This document shows positions 46,200 to 58,311 of a stretch of DNA of 64,000 nucleotides, one piece after another. The notes under the pieces are model-generated. The model ran no database searches and was not told the DNA's origin. It saw nothing but the letters and a program-made list of their open reading frames with translations. The position numbers and the translations under genes were made by a program. Within the stretch, counting starts at the first letter, position 1. Every line of letters begins with the position of its first letter. Origin of the DNA: Rostrohypoxylon terebratum (Eukaryota; Ascomycota; Sordariomycetes; Xylariales; Hypoxylaceae); contig MU385858.1 of NCBI GenBank assembly GCA_022497145.1, forward strand, positions 558,001 through 622,000, given 5' to 3'.

Positions 46200-47775
46200 T
46201 TCAGGTATCTACTTTTTTTTTCTTGGACTTTTTTGGCTTCTTAGGCTTCTATCAACTCGAGGTCCTGGTCCCTAGAATTACCTAGAATTCTCTTTACAAA
46301 CCTTGGAACTTTTACTATCACCGCGTACCTAGTGTCCTGCGTATTACTTTTCTCATTCCAAGTTGATATTGTTTCAACATTTTTATTTCCTTTTTGTTCT
46401 CCCGGTCCTTGTTCCAGATAGCGATATTGCTCAATTCCGTCGTAATTCTTATCTATACATTTATACTACAGCTATACCTTATACAAACTCTGCCGAGTAC
46501 CGTACCATACCATTGAGACCTTTAAAGGAGTCCAACAGTTGAAGCGGTAGTTCCCAGTCTTTTGATTCTCTTTCGTTCCCGAGATTCGCTCGACCCCCAT
46601 TCATTCTTCATCGTGGCTTGTTCAGAAGCAACCCACCCCTGTCCTCAAGTCTACAAGTCTACCTACATTAGAGCTTAGGAAATTCCTCTCGAATTATTAG
46701 TTACAAACAAAACTGAGAACTGATCCTGATCGCTTTCGGAATTTGCTACACTTTTTGCTCTTTGTCGCTGTCTCTCACCTCCTCAACGACAGTACGACCT
46801 GCGACTGCGACTACGACTACGACGACTCGCGAGCTCACTAGGTGGCCACCACACCTGCAGATCTAGCCTAAAAAAAGATTCGGCCCTGGAGGAAACAAGA
46901 AAAAAAAAGGCTTCGACTTATTACTTCGTATACACGAGATACCTACCTAATAGAGTGACAGAGTGACAGACCGGATAGAGGAAATATTATTATCACCAGC
47001 CTCTTCTCTCTTTGGGTCGGCCAAGTCGAACTTGAGCGAACCCACACCCACTTATTTGACTTATTTGAGGTCACTAAAAGGTCAACCCACCAACCGATCG
47101 GTCGTGGACTTGGCAATCTGCGTCCTGCAGTGCTCACTGCATCCAGCTATCCCGACCGGCGACCGCTACCCATCCTTAGGTACCCAGGTACCTTATCCAA
47201 TCCGTTAAGGTTCCTCCACCCGCCAATCCTTGCTCTATCTACCCTGCTTTCGTACCCCGTTAGCCTACCACCCACACCACACAAACCACCTTTAAGGCCT
47301 GTCTATCCCTTCCACTCTCTTCCCCGTCCGTTCGCTCGTGCCTTCTTCTCTTTTTTTGAGACTTGGCGGTCCATACTACATCGTGAACCGTGCCTTCCTC
47401 CGCCTCTCATTAAGGCATCGCAGTTCTACGATATCCTGTGCCGGCGTGTTACAGGCTTGTTTCCGAAGCCAGTAGCCTTTCCGGAAACCCGCTCTCTTCA
47501 ATTGACGACTGCTTGACTTGTCATGGCCATATTCCAGAGCACCATTCTTGGTTGCCTGTGACGTTCATGCAGTCATTTTTTTACAGGTTGTTTGACTGGT
47601 ATTCAAGACAACTTCGTTCGTTAGGTTTTGGTAAGTCTTTGCTTACTGTCGGATTGTTTGATTAGGCACCACGAATGAACAATGTCCATCCGTTGTTGTT
47701 GTCGCTACCTAGGTATGTTTGCTAATAGGTTAACTTCTTTACTTTAGATCATCAGATATCGAACGTCTCCGAACC
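46200..47775 (+). promoter_or_regulatory. CT-rich promoter/leader of the WSC sensor gene
   Basis: The + strand is strongly pyrimidine-biased with T runs (near 46211 and 47350). It carries no conserved coding frame up to the ATG at 47776. Several short ATG frames (for example at 47130 and 47438) would act as upstream frames if transcribed. A GTATGT donor near 47714 and a TTTAG acceptor near 47748 hint at a leader intron. The limits are inferred. Confidence 0.4.
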
Positions 47776-49090
47776 ATGCCTTTCACTAGCCGGACTATGG
47801 CCTTCTTAGGCCTCCTGGCCTTCATGGCCAATATACACCTTGCTGCGGCCCTCGATATGGCTTATTGCGCAAGTATCAACACAGCCTCTACAAGTGCTAG
47901 TAAGTACATGGGTTTATATGTGACCCTCTCTCATGCTAGAAGCTAATATCTTCCAAGACTCGAGTACATTTCAGTCCGATGGACTATGTTACAACTTCTG
48001 TGTGGATAGCTTTGCATATGCCGTCGTCCAGGACAGCGATTGTTGGTGCAGTGACTACACACCCGCCGACTCGACCACTGAAGACACCACCAAATGTAGT
48101 TCAAGTTGTCCCGGATACCCATCCGATACCTGCGGTGGCGATGGATTATACGGATACATGTCCCTAAGTAAGGAGCCTTCGGGCACGAAGGGTAGCGGCA
48201 GCAGCACCTCTACTTCTACTCAAGTAAGTGTTCCAGTTTTGCTTCATCTGAGGAAATCAGTGCCTCTTCGAATCATGTCGTCTGGGTTCTCTTTCTTCGA
48301 GACGCTTAGGAGGGACATTTCGTTTTAACTCTGTCCGACATCAGGACCCAGTTACAGAGACCATACACAATACGGTCACTGTCACTCCTACAGTTTCTTC
48401 TACTTCCTCTCCTTCCGCAGTTCACTCGACGACGACTTCTGTATGCTCTACGAATTTTCTGATATATCTTGTCTCTCCTTTATCTAAAGCCATTCTGCTT
48501 TGGCTCTGTGTGCTGATTCATCCCAGGATTCGTCGGCTAGTTCCTCGACCACGGCTACCACACCAACTGTATCCGTTCATACGGTCACGGCAGGGGGTAC
48601 CGTCAGTCTTCAGACAGTCACTGTAGCTCCGACAGCGACGACCGGAGCCAGCACAGCTGATGACTCGAGCGGAACTAGTACTAGCCAACACGGACTTTCG
48701 ACGGGTGCCGCAGTCGGCGTTGCAATTGGCGTGTTAGGCGTCATAGCCATCGCCATAGCACTAGGCGTTTTCTTATGGCTACGTCGCAAGAGACGAGGAC
48801 AAGGGGATACCATGAGTGACTCACCGGGAAGCCACCGTGGAAGCTCTGCGGGAATGATGAGCACGCCGACTACAGCAATGGCGTCAGTATGGGATGGCGA
48901 CAATGCCTCGTCAGGTCGGAGGAATAGTCGCTACATGCCCCATGACCCTCGCATGGACCCATACGCTGCCAATATCTACAGTCGTTTTGAGAACAAGAGT
49001 CACGAGAGTATTAACACTTTACAAGATAATCACGACTACTCCCGAAAAGTACTCCGAACTACGAACCCAGACCCAGTTGATCCGGAATGA
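47776..49090 (+). CDS. WSC-domain cell wall stress sensor (single-pass membrane protein)
   Basis: Four exons: 47776-47899, 47958-48223, 48345-48440 and 48527-49090, giving 349 residues. WSC sensors report wall strain to Rho1 and the cell wall integrity MAP kinase path. A signal peptide (MAFLGLLAFMANIHLAAAL region) precedes a WSC domain with all eight cysteines: AYC, GLC, NFC, DC, WC, KC, SC and TC. A Ser/Thr-rich, probably O-mannosylated stem (about residues 120-220) acts as a spring. One membrane helix, about 222-245 (AVGVAIGVLGVIAIAIALGVFLWL), is followed by RRKRR and a 100-residue tail. Intron 1 could use earlier AGs (40 or 43 nt). The 58-nt version ending at 47957 has a GCTAAT branch site and restores NSSTFQSDGLC. 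The third exon encodes 32 stem residues only. Confidence 0.9.
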
Positions 49091-52000
49091 AAATAGGTAG
49101 ACTTGTTTCGGGCAGGAGAGGAAATCGTAAGAAAAAAAACAGTTAATGATGTACACGATTTTTTCGGTCGGGTTCAACATTGGTTCAGTCATTTGCATTG
49201 CATTTTCGAGATACCAGGCCGGCGTTTTAGGAGAATGAGATTCTAGGACAAAGTCAAGGGGTTTTTACGCACACATGTACCGAGCATCGTTATCAAGCGA
49301 TGCCACATTCGATTCTGAGCTCGAATTTCGTTCTCTAGCCCGGTACATGGACATCCGCCGTGAGGGGAAGGGCCTACGGCAGAAGTTCGATTATTAGACC
49401 GGCATGTACCAAAAAAAGCAATTATCTAGAAGGATTTCTTGGATCGCTCAACTCTATACTGGGAATGTGGAGGATGGACGACGAACATAACACAACACAC
49501 CACACTGGGAATGGGGGAGAGAATGGACGCGACAGGGCGTTAACAGTACATACAGGATTGACAGGGGCCAATAGGCAATCACATCACCCGGGGTTAATGG
49601 GATGGATGGTCAAAGGGGCTACTTGAAGCTACCTGAGAGTGAGTAGCTAGCTGGGCAATTTGGGAGTCAATAAAAGAGTCGTTGATATCTACGTAGTAGA
49701 ACATAATCTATGCTTATCTCCAATACTGAGGTGTAAGCACCCACCTACCTTCTTTGATTCTTTATTAATTGGTGATGGGTGACTACTACCTACATACTGC
49801 TGGCACCAAGGTGATTTGGTACAATACATTAAAGATAGGTAATTGTCAGGCACAAGTACCTAATTTGGAACGAATCTGAGTTTTTGGAGATGATCATCTC
49901 GCGGTAATAAAGTCCGGAGGCTTTAGTCCGGGTGAGTACCTAATGACCCCATAGACCCTCGTGGGTGGAAAAAAAAAATGCGGATTCTTTTGCTCCCATT
50001 TTTGCTCCCACCTCGCCGCAGAACTTCTGTAGGCCGTCTGGCCGTACACACCTAGCTAGTAGCTACCCAGTCTGCCAGTACTATGTAGGTAAGCTTCCTG
50101 TCGCTTTGATGAATTGTGAGTTGTCAATTTGACACTAGTTCAGGGGAAGCAGATTTTCTTTATTACTATGTAGATAGGACCTACTAGGTAGGTAGTGACA
50201 GGACTAGCGCATCTTGCATACATCTAAGATGAGGAATTTCAGTCTACACTAGTCACAAGCCACTGACATCATGAGGAAGCCTTCCTACCCAATGGACTAA
50301 TGGACCAATACAAATAATAACTTGCTGTCTCGCTGTCTCGCTGTGGTTTGACGATCGCGTGTACTACCCATTCAAGGTCACAGTACGGAGGAACCTGTTT
50401 GGTGATCGGTCTCCGTGATTTAAGAGGTTGCCACTTATACAATAATTAGTATGATAGATCTGCTAGAGAAAAAGGAACAAGACAGAAAAAGATAACAATA
50501 GCTCGTCTCGATACGATACTCGGGATGTTCTATCGAGGTTTTTTCTTTCTTTCTAAAAAAACAACAACAAAGAAGAATAACCTACCTCTACATCAAATCG
50601 GACCGGCATTTGTCTTATTCTCCGTACTGTGTGTAACACGGGTAACGCCCAGTTCTGACAGTTCTGAAAATTCTGACTTGTCTGGCCAAGTCTCCGTAAT
50701 TGGCGTCTGTTGGCGCGCGCCACTTGAATGCCGATCAAAATTGGGCGCCCCCAAAGACGGCTCAGACCTCTTTTTTTAGTTCCTGAGCGTTATCTTGGGC
50801 TGCTTAGGTACCCGTTCCTAAAACGGGTCTCAATTTCGTGTCACCTTTTTTTCTTGTCCCGTTCCTGATTTTTTGTCCGGGACGACGCAAGCCAGTCAGC
50901 TCGCTTGGGCTTTTTCGCGGCACGACGCGAGGGGCTTGGGTTCGTGGTGCTGGAATTGGTCTAGCGTGAACGCAGACAGCCGTTGGAATGTCGAGGCGCG
51001 ATTGGCGTGTTGATATGTGATGGGTTCAGAGTGCTCAGACGGCCGAGGAATGCTCAGGTAAATGACCTGTAATAGGTATTAATTGCAAGCAAAAAACGTG
51101 CGAGGTGTGTCGTGGTGACTCGGCACACGTGGCCGGGTCACTTCCGGAAGGGGGAGAGCGGGCCGGCCCTTTAACTTGGTCTGGTAAGTTCTCGTGGGAA
51201 TCGCCAGGCGGACTGATGTAACTAAGCCCGAATTGATTCCAGCGTACAGCCATGGAGATAGCTGGCGGTGTCATCTCTTTCGATGCTCACCGGAACTGGC
51301 AGTCGGAATGTTCGGTAAGTGGATGACTGTGCTGGCGGACTTCTTTTTATTCCCTCATTTCCGACGGGGAAATCAGCTGTTCGAAAAAGACAGCAACTTT
51401 TTATCTCTTGATCGGGAAGTCAGACTGACTCTGCCTCAGGTAGAGTGAATAATGATTGGAATGCACCTTCATTCGATGGAGAAACTCAATATCATCTCCA
51501 TGTCTCTTCAATGTTGTGTTACCCTTAAAGCTGTATAAGAATAAGAATGTCGCGGTATTAGTAGAAATATTATGTATGAGCTATGCACAACATTAAATGC
51601 ATAGGTATATGCTCGCATGGGTACCTATCCACCAATATAGCAGAATTGGCCAGCGGCGGCTGTTCTATCTCCTTTCTCTATCTCATATTAACTTTGCTTC
51701 AAGGCTTTGAGAAGATGTCTTGTCGAGACCGTCTTGACAGCAGCCCCTTTGTCCTGAAATCTAGGAGTTCCAAGTATTGCCCATTGATGAAAAGGGGGCA
51801 TTCGTCGGTGCCTCTCATGATATTTCGCAACACCACTCAGTTCAATCTGGGGCTTTTAAGGAACCTTTTAATCCGCCTAGTAGAAACGAACGCTATGTCG
51901 ATATATTTCCTAATTCACGAGCTATCTCCCGCGTTTGCTTTACTACTAACTTGTAATCCGATTGTAGCACACATCTGCTTCAAACTGTTGAAAGCCATTC

Positions 52001-52917
52001 CTCGTCGTAGATACAAGCCGGTGGCACAGGGTGACGATAGTCATTCACCAATGCTGACTTAGACTAGCTCACTTAGACCCATCTGATAACGGCGATGCTT
52101 GAACAGTCCCAAGGACCAAATATCATTCCTATCATGTCTAGAGCACCTCTAGTAACTCTGTTAGCAAGTACCTAGGTTCTTAGGATAAGATGACGGTCGT
52201 GCTGCCAATGAAGCAGGATAAAGCGAAACTTGATAGTGGCGCTGGTTATCCAAGTACAAGTCGAGACGAATAACCACGGTATAGGCAGTAAGTCGGGGGT
52301 CTACCTCAATTAAAACCCCAAATTCCATACTGATGATTCGAGTTGAGCATGTTAAAAACCTTGGAAGTCTTACTTAGTATAGTGCAGAAGAGAGCTTTTT
52401 ATTTAAGCACCTTATAGAATGTCCAGCCACGTGCTAGCCATCTTGAAGGTAAGCTATTGATGTGCTACATCATTAGCAGTTGCTCTTATGGACCTAACTC
52501 AACCTGCTGTATAGCCCGTATTCATCAAGTCCATGGAACCACCAATATTTTCAGATAACGCGCCATGTATACAATGAATTCAACCCTAGTACACATGCCA
52601 GTCCTCCTTATCTAACATATGATAATCGACCATTAAGACCTCTGGCCAGAAGCTAGGAACCATCTGGTAGCGATCTGGAAACAGGAACCCAAAGTTAAGG
52701 AAAAGCCTACCCGGTACGACATTGAAACACCAGCAACCCTAAGCTGGCACATACACTATACGAGATTCCAATTTTCAATCCTTTCAGTCCTTTCAATCTT
52801 TTTTAATCCCTTCAATCCACGTTGTTGCAGAAGAGCGCATTCTCGTCTCCTGTCAAGTCTTGTCGATATCGTGTACAACGGCGAGACCAGCATTCGGCCT
52901 TGTCTGACCTATGGTAT
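49091..52917. other. 3.8 kb intergenic region
   Basis: No recognised gene. It contains TACCTA/TAGGTA clusters at 49740-49800, 50040-50095 and 50160-50195, and T-rich tracts near 50540 and 50850. One open frame of low credibility lies at 51583-52062. The stretch around 51000-51450 is GC-richer, but its frames lack domain features. No RNA gene was recognised. Confidence 0.5.
51583..52062 (+). CDS. possible 159-residue protein, unknown
   Basis: The frame is long for this AT-rich spacer. It carries two hydrophobic stretches (ISFLYLILTLLQGF and FALLLTCNPIVAHICF) and a basic end (RRRYKPV). No family is recognised, no clear start context is present, and codon choice cannot be tested here. It may be a chance frame or a degraded gene. 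Confidence 0.22.
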   Translation: MHNIKCIGICSHGYLSTNIAELASGGCSISFLYLILTLLQGFEKMSCRDRLDSSPFVLKSRSSKYCPLMKRGHSSVPLMIFRNTTQFNLGLLRNLLIRLVETNAMSIYFLIHELSPAFALLLTCNPIVAHICFKLLKAIPRRRYKPVAQGDDSHSPMLT

Positions 52918-53748
52918 TCATGGATAGCCTGGCGACTCCAGTGACGTTGACGGCGTAAATGTCGGTGTGTGGTGCGAATAGGTGAAGAACGTAGAGTTTG
53001 CTGGGAAGAAAGGGGTTGGTACTACTGTGGAATTCGGAGTCGTTGCCGATAGCACCGATGATAGGAATGGTGGTGGGACGGTTGAGGGCCATGTTGTGGG
53101 CGGGCTTGAGGTTTGTGGTCCCGTGGTTGATGTTGAGTTCAATGTTGTTGATGTGCTAGTTCCATTGGTGCTTACGGGGGTTGTCGAAGTGGTGGAAGTT
53201 GAAGTGGTAGAGGTTGAATTGGTGAAGGTTGAGGTGATGGGGGTAGGTGTGGTTGAGGAGCTGGTGGTAGTGCTGGCAGCTACGGAGCTAGTTGCTGATG
53301 GAATAAAGGGGAAAGTGGCCGTTATTGTGATGGTAGGAGTTGGGATTGAGAGACATTCGCAAGCCTTAGAAAGAGCTTCACGACGGATGGTAGCCAAAGC
53401 AGGGGGTGTGGGGAATGCAGTAATCTTTTCAGGCTTTGGCTTGAGCTCATATGTTGATACTGTATGTGTCGGGCTATTCATTTGGTTAACCTACGTTGTC
53501 GATAGGTATACATTAAGCAGCACCTTTACTTACACGGCAAGGGTTACAGGGAATGTCTCCGTAACTGTTGGGATTTGAAGATAGATAGAACAAAACGGTG
53601 TCGCCGAACGTATATGAAGTTTGTGGATCACCCACTGGACAACCACACATTGTGGTGGCGGCGGTGGTGGTGGAGGAGTAGGGGAGGCTATGACTGAAGC
53701 CACTGATGCCAAACATAGCAACTTGAAGAGTGCCGAAGTAACCTGCAT
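52918..53748 (-). pseudogene. Ser/Thr-rich secreted protein gene with apparent frameshift
   Basis: The minus-strand ATG at 53748 opens a good signal peptide (MQVTSALFKLLCLASVASVIAS) followed by a run of prolines. Past the proline codons (53651-53684) the plausible sequence jumps to another frame: CGCPVGDPQTSYTFGDTVLFY, then YGDIPCNPCR. Only that frame splices in phase, through a GTAAGT donor at 53533 and a TAG acceptor ending at 53491, into the second exon (53490-52918). That exon holds an ordered stretch, then Thr/Ser-rich mucin-like repeats and a hydrophilic end. Exon 1 is 215 nt, one base short of the phase needed. A 1-nt loss (or 2-nt gain) in the proline repeat, a sequencing error, or a genuine short 72-residue product could each explain this. 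The 43-nt intron is short but feasible. Function unknown; it is likely a wall or secreted protein. Confidence 0.55.
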
Positions 53749-56474
53749 ATTGAAATCTATGTCTCTACTCTAAGGAATCGAGATAGGTGACATGAATTGC
53801 ATTGTATTCCACAGTAGTATAGGCCCCCTTATATATCTTTCTCATGCTGTTCCAGCCACATGGAAAACTCCCTTAGAGTATCTCCAAACCTAGGGACCGA
53901 AGGTAGACAATAAGAGACAACCATCTCGAAAGTATTTACCAATGAGAGGTCGAGACTATTCTTCCCGTAGAGAGGTGAACGTGCCCGAAATCCCCGATCA
54001 CACGTGGGAACATCGACCGAGATGCTCATTTCTTTCTTCACCCATCTTTCTAGACTCAACTGATGAACTTAGCTTCCCCTCTCAACTTGAATACAAAGTC
54101 TATGTTACATAAGAATCTAAGCCGAGATAGGAAGATAGGTTGTAAAACGCGCGTTCACTCCGATGCCTCGATAACTTACATAATGGAGGCCGTTACGGTT
54201 CGGCCCCGGTCAGAAGGGACCGGGCCATCCAAAGGGACGACCTCTTTGACTGACTGTAATGTTGTTATATCATTAACAGCAGATCATCATATGGAAACCA
54301 CAGAACAGATATATAATTCAACAAAAAGATGATATTTTCCTAGACTCAACGGGATCGTCTAGCATCGAGTTGAATCACGACAATTGGATCATTTCACCAT
54401 CCCTTTCTGAAGCGGTCAGTTACTAAGGTCTTCATCCTGCAACGATGCCTATTAGCAGGCTGCGGCATCGACTTTACCGCGTTGATAACGTGTTATTGTA
54501 GGGAGGTTTCGATATTATTGTATTGGTGGATGTCAAACCCCTCTTCTCCTTTGTCATTGGGGATGTATGTTCCCATTAGACTATCCCTACGGTCGGAGCA
54601 GATGTGAGAGTTTCGGATATCTGTGTGAAAGTATACCTAGGTCTTAGGTAATGCCATGGATTTTCATATCTGTTGAATTAAACTGACTCATGCCCGAGTG
54701 CGTTTCTTATTTTGCTCTTTTCATCGGGAGACATCGACTTACTCATAGGAGAAGCGATGAGATAATGTTAGTCTCATAGTCCTCACGGCCGAATGATCCA
54801 ACAACCACCATCGGTAACCAATTGACGCCAGCTACGTATCCTACGAATATTTCACGCAACCGTGAAAGGCAGATAATAATTGAGAACCTGGGTTGATAAT
54901 TACTATTTTTATAACTACTAAGATGTCTGTCAAGTCGAGTACATACTAGGTACCTAGGACCTAGGTAGTAAATACCATTGTGGGTATCCGTGGTATTTTG
55001 TACTTGCGCCGGGTTGGTTCCGGAAGCGACCTTCGTTGGTCGTCCGTAAACGCCGTATCTGCGAGTCGCTATGTTGTATATTAACTGAAACATTTCACAG
55101 CTTGCGATACGATACGAGTCACGAAATTAGATGTAAGTGTGGTCGTTAAACGGCTATATCCATCACTACACGTGTATTCATTAACTATTAACCTTGAACT
55201 ATAATCCCATCGGTTGAGTGCTATTGCCTATATGAATATAGTTTAACTCAAAGTTTGCCCTAAAAACGTCATTGAGTATTCCTTCTGCCGTGTATATCCA
55301 ATCATCGTCGATTTTCGTGGTGGAGGCCTATGAGTACTAGGTAGCTGAAAGATAAAGATAGAAGGATCTAAGGCGTAATGGGTAGTGGCTTGACGTTCGG
55401 CATAGGTGGCTCAGGCGCGGGGGTCATATGAAAAAAAAAAAAAAAAAGCAGAAGGTCCTCTCGCTGCCAGGACTGGTAGAACTGCTAGCATCCGATTCAA
55501 TTAAAGTTAGCGCGGTGGTTACCCGTCAGAGTTGTCACGCTTGTCAGGGATCCTCTGTTCCCGATGTTCGATTTAACCAGTAACGACCAACAACTCAAGA
55601 GCCGGGCGATCCTGCTATGGGTGCCACTACATAGTATGCTATGGTATGTAGTACTAATACTAGTATGCATGCCTGCATGCCTATGCAGGGCATGTGCGAT
55701 GTGCGATGTGCGTCAGTGCATCAGCATAATGTACGTATACCCCCTTGCCAAGCCGTTTCCTCCGTTTCTTCTAGGAAGGGTCGGGAAAGATTGTAGGGGT
55801 GTACGTACCCTGGGGCAGTAGATTTCTTGGCTTTTCGGCCTGTAATTTCAAAACCTTCGCGAATTGGCTGGACCCCGTGCAACTTGCAACTCGCAACTTT
55901 CCAAACGGGGCTGAGCAATGAACATCGCTTTTTTCCTTTGTCTCTGCCAGTCTGCCCAATTTCTACAACACACTTTTTTACATGGTACATTATTCCACGT
56001 TTTATCTCTCCATCAGCACATAAGCACATCAGCACTAAACTTCGTATCCATCCATAACTTCTGCAGTCTGTCAGAACAATCGAGCCCGCCGGTCGGCTAC
56101 GTCAGTTCGATAACGAGGTACCGACATACCGGAAGACGCTACGAGGTACTCAGGAAATTTGCTTCGATTTAACGTTCTAAAAGTTCCCGATTCACTCCTG
56201 TTTCCGTATCTGTCGCAACTCTTCGCACAGCCTCAAAACACTCGTCGAATCCCAGGCCACATAAATTACGAACGCGCGCAAGATACATTTATTGATCCGA
56301 TATTCTCGTCAAAAGAATCCTAAAAAAAGGAGGATCCGGTATTGCTGGAAGGAAAGGAAGGATAGAACAGTTTAAGGATCAAACAGACATAAACGAACCG
56401 AACCGAATCGCCGTCGCCGAATATAACGCTTGGTTTTGTTTCTCTCTGCGGATGGTCGAGTCGGAACCGGCGCG
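53749..56474. other. 2.7 kb intergenic region
   Basis: No convincing gene. It contains an imperfect GC-rich hairpin (54202-54226), TACCTAG clusters at 54635-54650 and 54945-54970, and an 18-base poly-A run near 55431. The region at 55920-56450 before the TMEM184 gene is pyrimidine-rich. Short frames such as 53829-54059 (-) lack domain features. Confidence 0.5.
54202..54226. other. imperfect GC-rich inverted repeat (hairpin)
   Basis: The arms GGCCCCGGTC and GACCGGGCC pair over nine base pairs with one bulged C around a six-base loop (AGAAGG). It stands out in an AT-rich spacer. No RNA family is recognised, and a chance structure is possible. Confidence 0.4.
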
Positions 56475-58311
56475 ATGAATTTAACATGTAATTCTACGTT
56501 GGAGGATATGAGGAGTACGTATTGAGACAAGCTTTTCTTCGATTCTCTTCCCGTGTGCCTAGAATCCTAGAGTTGTGCTAGAGTCATGGCGCCAAGATGC
56601 AATGCTGACATGCCTTGGAATAGTCGGGTCGGAGGAGAAGATCGTGGGACCTTTGACCTTTCACCAGCTCGCTCTTATCATCGCTGGCGCCTCTACGATA
56701 ATTGCATATATCATGAGCTTTTACTTGATGTGGCGACATGCTATAAACTACACCAAGCCTCTCGAACAGAGACAGTAAGTCCGCCTGTCATAACTGCCAG
56801 TATGTATCATCGCTAAGTTCAGCCAGTATTATCCGCATCTTATTCATGGTTCCTGTATATGCTACCTCGGCTTTCCTATGTATATGGTACTATTGGCATG
56901 CCGTGTACTTTCAGGTTATCAGCGACTGCTACGAAGCCTTCGCAATTGCTTCCTTCTTTGCTCTCTTGTGCCATTACGTAGCACCTGATTTGCACGAACA
57001 GAAGGATTTCTTTCGACATATGCGCCCGATAAAAGCATGGGTATGGCCAGTGAATTGGTTCGCCAAAGCATGTGGCGGGAGTAGGGGACCTTGGAGAACT
57101 CCTCAAAGCGGTTTGACCTGGTTTAATATTATATGGATCGGTATCTACCACTACTGTTTTATTAGAGTTGCTATGACTATCACTGCAGTTGTGACGCAGT
57201 ATTTTGAAAAGTACTGCGAGAGCTCTAACAGTCCCGTCTTTGCCCATATCTGGGTATGTTGCCCACCCCCTTCGACTATGAGAAAATTCGCTAATATTTA
57301 TAGGTCATCGCTATCGAATGTATAGCAGTAACTATTGCTATGTACTGCGTCGTCCAATTTTATGTCCAGCTAAAAGAACCACTAGCTGAACACCAACCAT
57401 TTCTCAAAGTCCTGGCCATTAAACTAGTCATCTTCCTCTCCTTCTGGCAAACTATTGCGATATCTATCGGAACGTCTACCCTTCACATCGTGAGTCCGAA
57501 TGCTGTCCTCGCCTATCCGGATTTGAAAGTTGGCATACCGAGTTTGATGCTTTGTGTCGAGATGGCTCTTTTCTCGGTTTTGCACTTGTGGGCATTTCCG
57601 TACGCACCATATGTCGAAAATGCCAAGACGAGCTTCTACCCCGTTCCTGATCCCTCGATGGGAATACCGCCTCGCGAGAATGAGCATGGCCCTAAAATGG
57701 GCGGCTTTATGGGATTAAAAGCCTTCGGCGATGCCCTCAATTTATGGGATGTTATCAAGGCCTTTGGTCGTGGTATGCGATGGCTCTTTGTTGGGGTTAA
57801 GCGCCGCAAACAAGATCCTAGCTACCAGACCAAGGCCGAGGATATCGATACCAGCTATCCTATGAAGCCATACGCAGCCGGCCCTGGTAACAAGGGTACG
57901 GACCATTTACCAATTGCCAACGAATTCCGCAGGAGCGCATTTGGTCTTCCTCAAGCACCCGGCGAGCCTATTCCCGAAGAGAGCGCCGGGTTAATCACGA
58001 ATGCGCAACCGAATCCTGCAAGCCCCCCGAGAGGGCAGCCTAATCCATACAGAGACCAAAGACAGCCACAATTATACGACCCTAGTCCGTCGGTCTACAT
58101 GCAATATGACGACGACCGAGGTGATCTTGGGGCTGCCGGACGTGCGAGGTACGAGTACGATCCCAACGAAGCATACGGTTATCAAGGTGGAAGCACAGCG
58201 GGTTGGAATGAACCTCAGGGTCCATCCAGGCCTGGCAAAAGAACTTCGACACAAGTTCACGTTGGAAATGCATTGTGGGGTGACCGTAATATGCGCGGTG
58301 GCGCAATCTAA
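56475..58311 (+). CDS. TMEM184/DUF300 (Ost-alpha family) membrane protein
   Basis: Four exons: 56475-56514 (40 nt), 56624-56774, 56827-57253 and 57304-58311, giving 541 residues. The small first exon supplies MNLTCNSTLEDMR, matching the start usual in fungal homologues. Splicing from the GTACGT donor is in phase. Seven hydrophobic segments fill residues 25-300, including LALIIAGASTIIAYIMSFYL and EQRHIIRILFMVPVYATSAF. Later ones include FAIASFFALLCHYVAP and LVIFLSFWQTIAISIG. The ordered core ends with PDPSMGIPPRE and FGDALNLWDVIKAFG. A hydrophilic Pro/Gln/Tyr-rich tail of about 200 residues follows. Relatives include human TMEM184, plant LAZ1 and the alpha subunit of the organic solute transporter. 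The fungal role is poorly defined, possibly vacuolar or endosomal. The family is certain. Confidence 0.93.

Larger units (their letters stand above)
39390..47775. other. 8.4 kb gene-poor region
   Basis: This is the longest stretch of the window without a recognised gene. It holds only short frames (the best at 41110-41418), simple repeats (three CACTCGG-like units near 42485-42505, a 12-14 bp repeat at 44890-44917, and GCGT at 45579-45598), and many TACCTAGGTA-type clusters. The clusters lie near 40690, 42895-42905, 43140-43190, 44140-44240 and 45600-45610. The last 1.5 kb (46200-47775) is CT-rich and leads into the WSC gene. No transposase, reverse transcriptase or long terminal repeat was recognised. 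Decayed element remnants cannot be excluded. Confidence 0.55.

Noticed and set aside
52982..53578. 198-codon plus-strand Val-rich frame
   Set aside because: The Val/Glu/Gly repeats are the reverse complement of Thr/Ser codon repeats of the minus-strand secreted protein gene.
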